NCBI GenBank assembly: GCA_015499985.1
Contig: JAAAUF010000879.1
Coordinates: forward strand, 1 to 17,214
Origin: Haplosporangium gracile
Lineage: Eukaryota; Mortierellomycota; Mortierellomycetes; Mortierellales; Mortierellaceae
DNA length: 17,214 bases
Direction of reading: 5' to 3'
A program made the translations under genes and the position numbers. This document shows, in pieces, positions 1 to 11,200 of this stretch (positions within the stretch are counted from its first letter, which is position 1; each line of letters opens with the position of its first letter). The notes under the pieces are model-generated. The model had not been told where the DNA came from, did no database searches, and saw only the letters and a program-made list of their open reading frames with translations.

Positions 1-869
1 AATTCCTACATGATCCTCGTTTCTCTCACCTATCTTCTTGGACTCACTGGAGTCGTGTGGACTCTTTGGACAAAATAAATTCATACTCTCACTCACAGCC
101 ATCATTCAAATCCTTTTATTGTTGTCTTTGTTCAAATACCTGGTTCTTTTGTGAGTTGCTATCTATTGGACGAACAAAGTTGTTTGTCAAAACAGGCAGA
201 ACCCTTGGTATCTCTACAAACGTGGATCGGCCAAAAAATAAAAATAAGAGTAGATGGAAGGAACGAAGGTATGCAGTTACCAAACCTAAGAATCGACTTT
301 CTTTTCCTTCGAGGAAAAAAACTACAAACAAGAGCAATTACAAATGACGTGTGAGAAATGGGCTGCGGAAGAGGTTTATCTCTCTTTTCTTTTCTTTCCA
401 TCCACATGAAATGTTGCCACTTCCCTCGTTCACTTAAGCTGCGAGATGTGAAATATGATTTTCGTGCACACTCTTCCTTACCACTCCATCACCACGTCTT
501 TATCCCTGGCTAAGTACTGTTTACCGAGTTTGTGCTGAACATCAAAAAATAATTCTAAGAGGGAAGATGCCAAGCTTTGGCCAACAGCACTAGTTAGGCT
601 CAATTGAACAAATAGAAAAAAAAACATAATATCGGAACTGGCCCTTCGGGCGCCACATTTCGTTCACAAACGTGGTAAAGCCTCCTCCAGTTAACATATT
701 AATAGACCTAAACAAAAGGCTTTTCCATTTTTTTTTTTTTAATATATTTGTTTCTATGAGATGACATGCAAAAAAATGGAATAATGGAGAGTGGTAATGG
801 TAATGTAATGGTTGAAATGTGAGCTTTTAAAGAATGCAAAAAAAAATAATTAGAAAAGAGCCAAAAAAT
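1..869. other. Intergenic region with no supported gene
   Basis: This AT-rich stretch lies downstream of the minus-strand helicase gene, whose stop codon is at 872-870. Open frames here are all under 100 codons, overlap on both strands, and show no recognisable motif or spliceable continuation. It contains poly-T/poly-A runs (around 614-625 and 729-740) and probably the 3' untranslated region of the helicase gene. No tRNA, snoRNA box pair or transposon end is visible. The only structured part is a small hairpin cluster at 639-675, listed separately. A partial exon of a gene lying further left cannot be excluded. Confidence 0.7.
639..675. other. Overlapping GC-rich hairpins, one with a UUCG loop
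   Basis: Positions 639-655 can fold on the plus strand as TGGC-CC / GG-GCCA with a bulged C at 651 and a TTCG loop at 645-648 closed by a C-G pair. This is the exceptionally stable cUUCGg tetraloop type. Positions 653-675 can fold as CCAC / GTGG plus TTT / AAA. The two stems share 653-655, so they exclude each other. A 7-bp inverted repeat (677-683 with 717-723) follows. The element stands out from its AT-rich surroundings. It may be a structured non-coding or 3' end element, or simply chance. Confidence 0.3.
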
Positions 870-3800
870 TTAGCGTCTCTTGTACTTCTTAGAACTCTTA
901 AAGGCTTTGTTACCACGAAGCTTGCCCAACTTGCCACCACGCTCCTTCTTCTCATCCTTCTTATCTTTTCCGCCTCCAAACTTGGATCCTGATCCAAGCT
1001 TCTTGGCCGAGGCCACACCCTGTTTCGAAGCATCGGCCAAATCACGACTGAAATCAACATCCTTCTTCTTTTTCTTCTTCATGTCCTTGGGCTTGGTCGC
1101 TGTCTTCTCCGGTGCCAACTTGGGGATCTTGTTGGGCTTCAACGCGTTCTTGGCGGACTTGATCGATTTGGCGTGAGAATTGATGTCCTGGTGATCTTCC
1201 TCCGACAATTGAAGGCGTCTTCGCTTTTGACGAGACATGCCCGCAAACCGGTCGCGCTTGGGTGCATCTGGCTCTGCAGCCTTGCGCTTCTTGGGTTCGT
1301 TCAGTGCACTCTTGCTTGCGTCTAATGTATCACAAAGGAAAAAAATAGAGCAAAAGAAGAACACGTATTAGTGACCATGGCCTATGTAGGAAAAAGGAGT
1401 AAAATAAATAATAACCAACAAGCGGATGTAACGCAACAGCAACAAAAGCAACAGTAAACAAAAATAAAAACAAAGGCGCCCGGGCTTTTTACCCGCTGCC
1501 AACTTCTTCTCATCGGCGGTTTGGAACCAAGTCTTGGCGGGTCTGCTGTAAATCTCGTCCTCGTGCTTGAGCAAGTTGGCCGACTTTCTCATCTCCATCT
1601 CCGCCTGACGAAGAGCCTTGTCCTCTTTCTCCTCAGCCATGACCTCCTTGACGCCCTCGGTCAAACCCTCCACACGCTCACGGTACCGGGTAATCACATC
1701 CTGAGGGATCACGCGGTTTTTAACAGTCCGCTTGTCCGCATTCTTGATCGCCATCTTGAGCAACTTGCGATCATTCTCTCCTGCCAATGTGACGGCACGA
1801 CCCATACGACCAGCACGAGCAGTACGACCGACACGATGCTGGTAGATGGCATAGTTCTGGGGCATGTTGAAGTTGATGACGGTATCAATGCCCTTGATAT
1901 CCAAACCACGCGAGGCCAAATCAGTCGCCAACAAAAAATCCACCTTCTCATCCCTGAACTCCTCCAGAGACGCCAAACGCTGCTCCTGTGTAAGGTTTCC
2001 GTGCAACTCGGCCGACCGCAAGCCCATCAGTCCAAAGATAATCTTCATTTGATGCGCTGCTGCCTTGGACCGGAAAAAGATGATCACACGACGCTTGAAG
2101 GTGCGCGAGCAAAGAGCCAAAAGGACAGCGGGGCGATCCTCCTCACGATGTTGACGGATACGGACAAACTCCTGGACCAAACGTGCTGCTGTGGCGTTTG
2201 AAGAGTCGATTTGGAGACGAACGGGGCGGTTGAGGGACATGCGGATAAGCTCATCGACATTGTCAGTCATGGTGGCAGAGAACAACATGGTCTGGCGAGA
2301 TTGAGGGCAGGCCTTGACAATCTCGGTCAACTCGGCCGAGAAACCATCCTCCAGCATACGATCAGCCTCATCCATAATCAAGATATCGATATGATCCAGT
2401 GTGAACGAACGCGAGTTGAGAATATGATCGATCAAACGACCGGGGGTGGCGATTAAAATATCAGGGCGAGTGCGAAGTTGAATTTCCTGAGCGTTACGAG
2501 ACAAACCACCTACAATTTAGTTTTGGAAGCATATCGTATTAGTGAGGGGAACATTAAAGGAACACAGATCACCAAATCGGAGAAAACAAAATGAAAGAGG
2601 CACATACCGACGCAGAGTCCAAAAGTGATATCAGTAAAGCTGGCGAGCTTCTGGGCGACACTGTGACACTGGATGGCCAATTCACGAGTTGGGCACAGAA
2701 TCAAGACACGCGAAGTGGCAGTCTGGCGAGATCTGTACAAGAGACGCTCCAAGACGGGGACGACGAATGCAGCAGTCTTTCCTGAACCGGTGACGGCACC
2801 ACCACAGATGTCCTTGCCCATCAATGCAACGGGAATAGTCCTGGCCTGAATCTGAGTGGGCTGAACGAATCCGACCTGGGCCAATCCCTTCAAGATGGGA
2901 CGCGACAAGTTCATCGTCGCGAATGTCTCGGCAACCTCCGTTGGTGTGTCCGTTTCTGGGGCAAAGTATGCTTTTTTGCGCTATAAGTTCAAAACGAGTA
3001 TGAAATAAGGGTTAAAGTTAGTTATCATTCATTTACAACATGTCATCTCTAATTCAAAGAGTATCGCAAAAGGTGAAGCTGTGTGCCTACCTCCTTCTGG
3101 AACTCTGTCTCTTCCTCATCCTCGTCCTCGCTTTCGCTCTCTTCCTCTTCTTCTTCCTCCTCAGACTCGGACTCCCCCTCTGATTCTTCGCTTCCAGACT
3201 CTTCCTCGCTAGCATCCTCGAGTTCAGCCTCCTCAGCCTCAGCATCCTCGAGTCCTGCATCCTCATCGCGACCAGCGCCAAAACCATCTTCAGCAACATC
3301 CTCGTCGTCCTCGTCAAAGGTGATGCCCTCCATGTCGTTGTTGCCCTCCTCATCAGAGCTCAGTGCCTCCTGGAATTCTATAAAACGTAGCATTGGACAT
3401 CATATAGTCTATTTAGAATGTAATCCTCGAGAATAATGGCCATTGGCATTCAATTAAAAGAAACCTGATTGGTGAGTGGAGATCCAGAAATGCCTTACCA
3501 CTCTCGTCGTCCTCGTTGACTTCCTTCTCCTCCTCAACAGGCTCAACGATCTTTCCTGACTTCTTAGCCTTGACCTGAGCACGTTTCCGGGCAATAATGT
3601 CGTCCAAGCTCAATCCAGGTTGCATCTACATATGCCAAAAAAAAGCAAAAGTTAGATAACTGCTGCCTGCGTAAACTATTTTCCCCAAGTTTTCTTCAAT
3701 CCGAGTGAAGCAAGCGTATCTAAGGGAGTACCTCATCCTGAGCACGAAGTGCAGCACGGGCGGCTGTGAAATCCCAGTCATGATGAGCGCCCATATGTCC

Positions 3801-3989
3801 ACCACCCTCGGCATCGAACGAGAAGTTGGGGTCAAGGTCGCCAGTATCCTTGGGTGCGACGCCGCTAGCCTTCTTGCCTTTCTTGTTCTTCTTCTTGGTG
3901 ACGGTCTCCTCCTGCTCGAGCTCCTCCTCGTCCAAGAAGGGCACCGACTCATCGTCATCGTCAATCGTCATAACAAAATCGTTCGACAT
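870..3989 (-). CDS. DRS1: DRS1/DDX27-type DEAD-box RNA helicase, 6 exons, 837 aa
   Basis: Nucleolar ATP-dependent RNA helicase; the family (yeast Drs1, human DDX27) acts in 27S pre-rRNA processing and 60S assembly. Exons from the start are 3989-3732, 3625-3499, 3377-3091, 2980-2608, 2509-1493 and 1321-870, totalling 2514 nt. All five introns are GT...TAG with matching phases. The ATG at 3989 opens the Drs1-like acidic start [15 protein letters not shown]. Residues about 130-220 form a Glu/Asp/Ser-rich acidic tract. RKKAYFAPE (225-233) leads into the helicase core: Q motif GFVQPTQIQ (261-269), motif I AVTGSGKT (286-293), PTRELA (321-326), TPGR (370-373), DEAD (395-398), SAT (426-428), [11 protein letters not shown] (543-553) and [11 protein letters not shown] (573-583). 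The C-terminal 150 residues are Lys/Arg-rich with a KKKKKK run, typical of nucleolar targeting. All catalytic motifs are intact, and the length is slightly above yeast (752) and human (796). Confidence 0.96.
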
Positions 3990-4128
3990 TTTTGTACTAT
4001 ATTTTTCTTCTCCTTGTGGGGTGTGCGGGGAATAAGGAAGGGAAGGAGAGGGGCCCAAGACGGAGAAAAAGGGTGAAAAGGGTAAAGGGTGATGGGTAAC
4101 GAATGGGACAATGGGCTTCGAGAGGTTC

Positions 4129-4165
4129 CTTTTTTTCTTTTTTTCTTTTTTTCTTTTTTTTCTTT
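4129..4165. repeat. T7C-type tandem tract upstream of the helicase gene
   Basis: About four copies of a run of seven or eight T followed by C lie between the MoaC polyadenylation signal and the helicase start codon. On the minus strand this reads as GA7 units. The stretch nearer the helicase ATG (4020-4115) is purine-rich on the plus strand, hence pyrimidine-rich in the helicase leader. Together they probably make up the short promoter and 5' leader of the helicase gene, within a 248-bp spacer. This role is inferred from position and composition. Confidence 0.5.
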
Positions 4166-4187
4166 GTGAGTAAACAAAGATGTTATA

Positions 4188-4193
4188 TTTATT
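4188..4193 (-). terminator. AATAAA polyadenylation signal of the moaC-like gene
   Basis: The minus strand reads AATAAA at 4193-4188, about 45 nt past the MoaC stop codon. That is the expected place and orientation for a polyadenylation signal. It leaves roughly 200 bp for the 3' end of this gene plus the promoter of the next co-directional gene. Confidence 0.6.
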
Positions 4194-4237
4194 AAGGGTG
4201 AGATTTTTCACAGTCACTTGTCCAAGTGTGAAATGAC

Positions 4238-4993
4238 TTAGATCCCGCGGCCCTGGCGCTCTGATCCTTGCTGGTTATGCTTGTAAGTCCCACTCTTTCC
4301 TCCAGTCTTCTCCATCACCTTAACCTCTCCAATGACCATATCCTTCCCAACTGCCTTGCACATGTCAAACACCGTCAAAGCCGCCACTGTAGCGCCTGTC
4401 AAGGCCTCCATCTCCACTCCAGTATTGCCCATACACGCGACTCGACTCTCAATATCAACTCGACCTCCTCGAAGCCCTCCTCCTTCTTGGCTACGACCAC
4501 CAGCAATGGGGGAAGAAGCCATATCCTCTATCAGCTTGAGATCGACCGAAACATGGGTCAACAGCAGAGGATGACACAGCGGGATCAGATTTGACGTCTG
4601 CTTAGCTGCCTGGATACCAGCGATCTGCGCAACTGTTAACACGTCGCCCTTCTTGTGTCCATTGCGCTTCAACAGATCGAATGCTACTCCGGGGAGCCAG
4701 ATAGACGAAACCGCCAGGGCTGTTCGGTGCGTGGGGGCCTTGTCCGTGACAGAGACCATCGATGCCTTTCCGGTCTCTGGGTCTGTGTGCGTCAATCGAA
4801 GGGTACCATCCTCACTGTCTTTTGAGGAAGAAGAAGACGACGACTGAGTTATGGAGGCTGAAGAATGAAAACTATGTGTTGTTGCTGTTGTTGACCGAGC
4901 GAGTGAGGTTATGCTGCTCCAGCCCAAGCATGAAGATAACGCGTTACGCGTCGTCATGGAGTGCGCCACCAAATGATGTGTCCTGTTTAGCAT
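4238..4993 (-). CDS. moaC: Cyclic pyranopterin monophosphate synthase (MoaC / MOCS1B type), mitochondrial
   Basis: Second enzyme of molybdenum cofactor synthesis; it converts the MoaA product 3',8-cyclo-7,8-dihydroGTP to cyclic pyranopterin monophosphate, in mitochondria in eukaryotes. It is a single exon of 251 codons. Residues 1-60 are rich in Ser, Thr, His and Arg with almost no acid, as in a mitochondrial presequence, and end in an eight-residue Ser/Lys stretch. The MoaC core starts at LTHTDPETGKASMVSVTDKA (about 67-86). Conserved sites are HKKGDV (113-118), AGIQAAKQTSNLIPLCHPL (125-143), GVEMEALTG (192-200), FDMCKAV (209-215) and GGKSG (231-235). Residues matching the E. coli active site (K115, H141, E194, E196, D210, K213) are all present. 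A Gly-rich insert of about 19 residues (160-178) sits in a loop. There is no MoaA partner in the window. The start could also be Met13 (4957), but the first Met gives the better presequence. Confidence 0.95.
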   Translation of the reverse strand: MLNRTHHLVAHSMTTRNALSSCLGWSSITSLARSTTATTHSFHSSASITQSSSSSSSKDSEDGTLRLTHTDPETGKASMVSVTDKAPTHRTALAVSSIWLPGVAFDLLKRNGHKKGDVLTVAQIAGIQAAKQTSNLIPLCHPLLLTHVSVDLKLIEDMASSPIAGGRSQEGGGLRGGRVDIESRVACMGNTGVEMEALTGATVAALTVFDMCKAVGKDMVIGEVKVMEKTGGKSGTYKHNQQGSERQGRGI

Positions 4994-5226
4994 GGTGGAA
5001 GCGAGAGTGCCTGTTTGAATGTGAATGAGCTGTGCGTAAGTATTGGTCGGTTGTTGTAGTTGTTGCTGTGCTAACTGATGCTGAATGAATTGACGATGGA
5101 AATATGGTTGTGAGAAAAAAGGGAAAGAAAGAAAGTAAGGGAAAAAAAAAGGGAGAGTGACCTCTAATTGAGTCTTGGAGTCACACTTCAAAGTTGAGCG
5201 TGGGTCAGAGTGAAATGTTCCTGGAT

Positions 5227-5246
5227 CCCCCCCCCACACACACACA
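5227..5246. repeat. Poly-C plus (CA)n microsatellite
   Basis: Nine C residues followed by about six CA units lie in the 286-bp spacer between the DMXL stop (5280) and the MoaC start (4993). It is simple-sequence DNA and a likely hotspot for length variation. The neighbouring 5100-5160 stretch is purine-rich on the plus strand, so the MoaC leader is pyrimidine-rich. Confidence 0.7.
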
Positions 5247-5279
5247 TTTTCATTTTTGTTTCTATGTGTTTTACTCCGT

Positions 5280-8200
5280 CTATTTTCTCTTTGCGCGGAT
5301 GAACCCCGAGGGACCACAGGTGTAGAAGTAGTCGTTGGTGGCCGCAATCTGGGAGACTCCATACGCCTTGACCTATTCAGGATAAACACATATATACAAA
5401 AAGGACCCTTCATCAGTAATCAGAAAAAAAGACTTCAGTTTCAATCGACCACTGATCATCATCGAGAGAGAGATTTACGCACTGGAATGCGGTCAAATGT
5501 CTGCAGCTGGAATCTGTTGCGCGCCTGCAGGTTCTCAAATGAAGACAACGGCTCAAACGTCTCCAGGTTCCATGCCTAAAATAAAAATGAAAAGAGTGGA
5601 TAAATGATTGTTACTATCTATCTCTTGTATCAACAATGTCCATATTCTTCTGACGACAGTCGATCCAATTACCTTCATGTCACCCTCGCCTGATCCAGAG
5701 CAGAGTGTGAGGCCAGCCTCATCAATGTAAAGCGACCTCACATGCATCTCGTGCGCCTGAATCTTGTGCAGCAACTTTGGCTGTCGAATATCAAAGATGC
5801 CTAATCCATGTGAAGCATAGATAGATGGTTACGCTCAGTCCTGCTACATATCATATACCATACTTTTACAACCAACAACAACAACAACAACAACGTACAA
5901 ATCTCTCCGTTGCGCCCTCCAGAGACCAGCAGTTGGTGACGCTTCGAAAAGGCAAGCGAATATCCTCCTCCACGGTCGTGGACATTGTACGACTGTGTGC
6001 GCGCTTTTTCAGGAGCCAAAAGCGTGTCCCAGATAGCAAGGTTCCGACCGTCGCCCGAGGTTCCAGTGGTGGCAATCACGCTGCTTGATCCCAAGAAGGC
6101 AAAGTCGCGAGCAATCTTGTCGTGACTGTGCAGAGTCAGGAAGGGCTTCGAACCAACAACATTCGAATCGAACCTCCACAGGTGCATATCTCCCTTGGCA
6201 TCGGTCGCTCCAAACTTTTGTCCATAAGAATCGAAATGCACCCTAATTAGTATGACAACAAAAATTATCTGTCAGTTGCCCGTTGACTTTATCCTTCGTG
6301 CTGGTTTGTTAGCAAAATCAATATCATCATGTTAGCATACCTGGTCACTTTCGCACTGGTGCCGCCATAGTTGTTGAGTTCTCTCGGCTGGCCGAACTGC
6401 CAAAGAGTGACGCAAGGATAGTCGAATGCCGGGTTGTGTCCCGTCAAGTACAAGGGAAAACTTGGGTGACTCTCAGAGCATGTCGCAATAACATCGGTCC
6501 TGACCACAATGTTATCCACTTCACCTGATTTCACACCAGCAACTCCCACCACAGGATCTCCAGGCGCCAGCCCTTGTGAACGACGCAAGTTTGCATCCGT
6601 GACGGTGTGGACGAGTCCATGATGATGATGAGGATGGGCGCCGTCATGATGCTTAGCTCCTTTTCCCCCAAACAGGTTCTTGAAAACGGTGTGTATACTG
6701 GTCTGGCTTCCTGCTCGACTGATGTTGCTCTCGGTGCTCTCGACCACACTCGGCGTCGTTGATGTGCCGCCTGTTCGATCGATTACATTGCCCTGATCGT
6801 CCAAAAAGTCACCCTCGTCCACGTCTTCATCATCAAAGTCCATCTCCGAGTCCATGTCGCTGTGTTCCGCATCTGTGGTGTTGAGATTTTTTTGAAAGTC
6901 AAGCGCTTTGGAAATGTCGATTTCGATAATATCGGTTCGCGAGCAGACAGCAACAATGCGTTTCTCGACGGGATTGAAGGAGAACGAGGTGATGACAGAT
7001 CGGGTCTTGTACAGCAGAGTAGTGTCCTCGACAGGAGCAGGAGGTGACTCGTGGCCCTGGCGATTGGACTCCAAAAACGCGCTCACTAGAGGAAGAAGGT
7101 GACCACCGCTCTCAAGGCCACTGAGAAGAACCCAGTACTTCTTCTGCCAATTGTTGAGGTAGCCTCGAAGGTGATCCTGCAAAGGCGACTTCTTCATCAT
7201 CTGAATGACTGCCTTTTCCTGCTCGATACCTGATCTATTCAGTCTGTCGAGAAAGGAGCTTGAAATAAACTTCCGGGTCTCGTCAGACATCCTGTGTCCG
7301 TGATCCCGGAGCAATCCTTCAAGACTCATGACAAGCGCGTTGGTCGTGGCAGCGTTCAACACAACCTCCTGCAATGTTTCCCGCTCAGATTTTTGACCAT
7401 CGTAATCTTTAAAGTCAGACGAAATGGCGTTGGCATCAAGAGGCTACACGATTACAGGGTTAGGAAGCGAAATAAGATGATTAAGAACCGCAAGTAAATA
7501 TGAACACTGCTAAAGGGGTAGCGGGCCACGCAACTGTGTATGCTTACCGAGTAGAGATTTCCACCTAGCACTTCTGCAATGACCTTGACAGCGCCTCCTC
7601 GGTCTCCAACAACAAATCCGCTAAATCGCCGCCATTGGAAGAGCATTCCAGAGAGTACAGCATAATCTTGTTCCTGCAGCGACATGATCACAAGCATAAT
7701 ATAACTCGCCAGCACCATTTGTTCCCAGCGAGGCAAAGCTAGCCCAGTCTTGATGACAGTCTTGGCAAGATTGAACCACTCGCTAGATGACTCTAGAACA
7801 CTCCTACCACAACGACGTAAATACACTTTGAGTTAGCGTACAGATGCCTCGATGCAACCATTTCTTATGGCCTCAGTGTTCGAAAGTTACCTTGCGTATT
7901 CCTTGATATGTGATTTCATGCACGTCGTGAGGCGTTCTGTCAAGACAATGCCAACCATGGAATAGCAAGACTCTGAATAGTGAGAAACGATTGCCGAAAT
8001 TGGCGAGCCTGTGCTCATCGTCGTATTCAGCCAGTGGAAACAGACAGGCAGCGTGTCGACCTCGATGCACTTGGAAATCAGTGCTTGCTCTATGACTACA
8101 CTCGAAACGTTGGCATGCTCCGACAGCTTGTCCCAGCCGTACTTGATGTTCTCGACATATCCCTTGAAAACCGGAGCAACGAGCAACTCGGGTTTCAACG

Positions 8201-11200
8201 AGACAGTCCGAAGAGCGGAAGCCATTGGCTGCGGTTTGAAAAAAAGATAATAGTCAATTATTTGCAAGGGAACATGGCCCAGCCAAAATTAGCAACTATA
8301 AAGACATTGCAAACTGAGTCTAGCTTACCGTGAGAAGTTGGACCACCAAGGTCGTAATGTAGTCGTTCAATAGCTCCTCAGAGCCCTGCACGTCATCCTC
8401 GTCATAGGAGTGATCATTCGCGCCTCCTCCGTTGTTGGCTTTGAATGTTCTACGCAATCCATTGTCCGCTGGTGGTGCAAAGTCCGCAAAGATGTCGCGT
8501 GCTTGGCCAGAGGACTTGGAGTTGGCATTGCTGCTGTTGCCCATGGATCCAAATGAGTCAAAGCCGAGCATGCCGCTATCGATGTTGCTAGGAGGTGCTG
8601 ATGACTTAAACCCGCCCATCAGAGACATACCCGTTAATTTAGAAGCTGCGTCACCGTTTTGCTTACTGAAGGTTGATGTCGATCCAAAGCTGTCGAAATC
8701 AAAGGTGCCACTGCTAACATCCGATGATGGTACTGTCGTTTTGAAGCCACCTATCAGTGACATCCCTGTTGCTTTTGGTGAGTCGGCGACATTGTCATCC
8801 TGCTTGTTCGAAGTCGATCCAAAGTTGTCGAAATCAAGGATGCCACTGCTGACATCTGACGAAGGCGCAGTGTTCTTGAAACCTCCCATGAGTGACATGC
8901 CTGTCGACTTGGGCTCAGCATTGCCGTTCTGCTTGTTCGACTCAAAGCCGTCGAAATCGAATGTGCCGCTATAGGTATCCATCGATGGTGCCGTGGCCTT
9001 GAACCCGCCCATCAGAGACATTCCACCGCCATTAGAAGTCTTGTTGCCACTTCCGAAGCTGTCAAAGTCAAAAGTGCCATTGCCGTCTCCGGATCCTGCA
9101 GGAGGCCCTGATTTGAAACCGCCCATCAACGACATGCCGTTCAATTTCTGTTCCTGCTCCTTTTTGATGGCCTCGTACTTGGGTGACTCTGCCGACTTTG
9201 AGGTACCAAAGTCATCAAAATTGAGTATGCCACTGTTGAGGTTGGAGGATGACTCCGCTGACCGGAGGCCGCCTCGGAAAGACATACTGGTCGATCTGGG
9301 AAGACTCTGAATGCTCTCCCTCCTGACCTCCAAGATGTTGCGAACCTTCTTTGTATGCTTGCTGGCGCCATCCACAGGCATCACATACCCCCAGTGCTTG
9401 AGAATGACCAAACTGAGGAGAGGACATCCGTAATGCTCATACGCCTCTGCAGCCCGCACGACCGCCGAGAATTCTTCGTCGCCTTCGTATCCTGAAAACT
9501 GATGGGCATTCCTGCGTAGGTGCCGATACAAGATAAGCATCGCTGGATCACGATGTTGGCCAGAGTCGGTGTCGCTTGCAGATATGTCTGTGGAAATATC
9601 AGACTACAGCAAATGTCAGTAGAGGATTCGACCTTGTGCGTAAAGAACACTTCATAAACATAGAAATAAGGCCAGTACGTACCAGGGCCACTTGAATAGC
9701 CTTTCCTGTCTGACTGAGCATGGAATAGAACAGACTAAGAAGCCAAGAATCCGTCGTAGTCCTTACAAGGTCTTGGAGGAGAAGCGTCAAGACAGGGCCT
9801 CGTTCCTCTGCACGTATACAAAAGTAGAATTTTAAGGATCCATGTTAGCGGCTCAATTTGGACGACTACTAACTTCCAAATATACAGTGCATTAAGCCCA
9901 ATCGCACCTTGTTCATAGACGCGACAGATTGAAATGGCCAACTGAAAATCGTTGAGATGTTTGACGCAAACGTTTACAGCATCTTGGAGCTTATCGGCAA
10001 GCAAGAAAAAGGCCGCAGCATAAGCTAAAATAAAAAAATGAGGTGCAGTGCATGGCTAAGTTAGGAAGCTTCCTCTCGACATACACACTAAATGGTTCTT
10101 GCATACATATATTATTGACTACTGCTTACCGAAGCGCTGCTTTCCGAGAAGCGCGAAGGCATTCTTGAGGGCGGCTGTCTTCCAGCGATCTTGATCAAAG
10201 TCGTTCGCGAGAAAGGTCACCATCTTTCCTTGCTCCGCGTGGCCATGGGCCATTCGCCACAGACCATGTAAAAGCTTCTTTTTCTTCAATGCGAGGTAGA
10301 ACAGCGTACATGCCACTGGATCCTTGTCATCCTTGCCGGTGTACTGATTCCTCGCAATGACCTCCATTTGCTTGATCTACAGTCATTTTCAGAATGGTAA
10401 GAAATGAGTACATGCTTTGAGTGTGCACACGTCCATAGAGTTATTACGGTGGAAAAGAACAAAAAGTGATAAATTACCACAGCGTCCTTCTTTCGCATCC
10501 ATAGGAAGAGTCCAAGCGATTTGGCCTCTACCCAGGTCATCGAGATCTTGAGTGAGTTAACACAAAAGTCGAGCAACAGATCCTAAATGTAATAAAGTGA
10601 TAATCAAAATATCAGTAAGTCATTCTGACCTTGATCCTGTCAGGCTGATCAAGAAGTCTGTAATCATTACCTGGGATTCGCTATGGTATGCCCAAGCAAT
10701 GTCTCGGTAGCTCAGCATGGTGGGCCGCTGAGAAGGTGGCAAGATGTACGAAAGGTAGTTGAATCGCCGCACATGAAGGAGGAACCGCAGTCCGTTGTCA
10801 TCAATAGTTCCGTGTTGCTTGTCGATCTATCAGACATCAAGAAGTCAAAGCTCAGCTTTGCACATGTAAATGCAATCGGATCTTTTTGTCAATCAACATT
10901 CCACAGATTCATACCTTTGCAAAACCCTCAATGAAGGCACTCAGCTGCAACTGTGCATTCTTTGAAAGTCCGACCAGGGACACACGAGTAAGGAACTCAA
11001 TCATCTCTTGGCTTGTCCTATCGTTCAAGAACTTGCTTTCGTCTGAGCTGTTGAAAGAGGAAAAAGATGCGCTAGTTTAGCTAGCAATGTAAATTGCGCG
11101 AGCGATGACTGTTGAATATTCAAGCCAGGACGTACCTTTTAAAATCGTCGCCGCTCATGAATAGGTCGTTGTGATCTGCTTTCGTTGGTTTGGCGGCCTA

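Noticed and set aside
57..407. Small overlapping frames on both strands of the left flank
   Set aside because: All are under 100 codons, mutually overlapping, and without motif or codon pattern resembling the neighbouring genes.
1521..2201. 226-codon open frame on the plus strand
   Set aside because: It lies wholly antisense to the helicase core exon, which carries all DEAD-box motifs in order. The plus-strand frame has no recognisable motif and is a shadow.
3083..3436. Serine-rich plus-strand frame
   Set aside because: It is the complement of the Glu/Asp/Ser-rich acidic exon of the helicase; GAG/GAA codons read in antisense give Ser runs.
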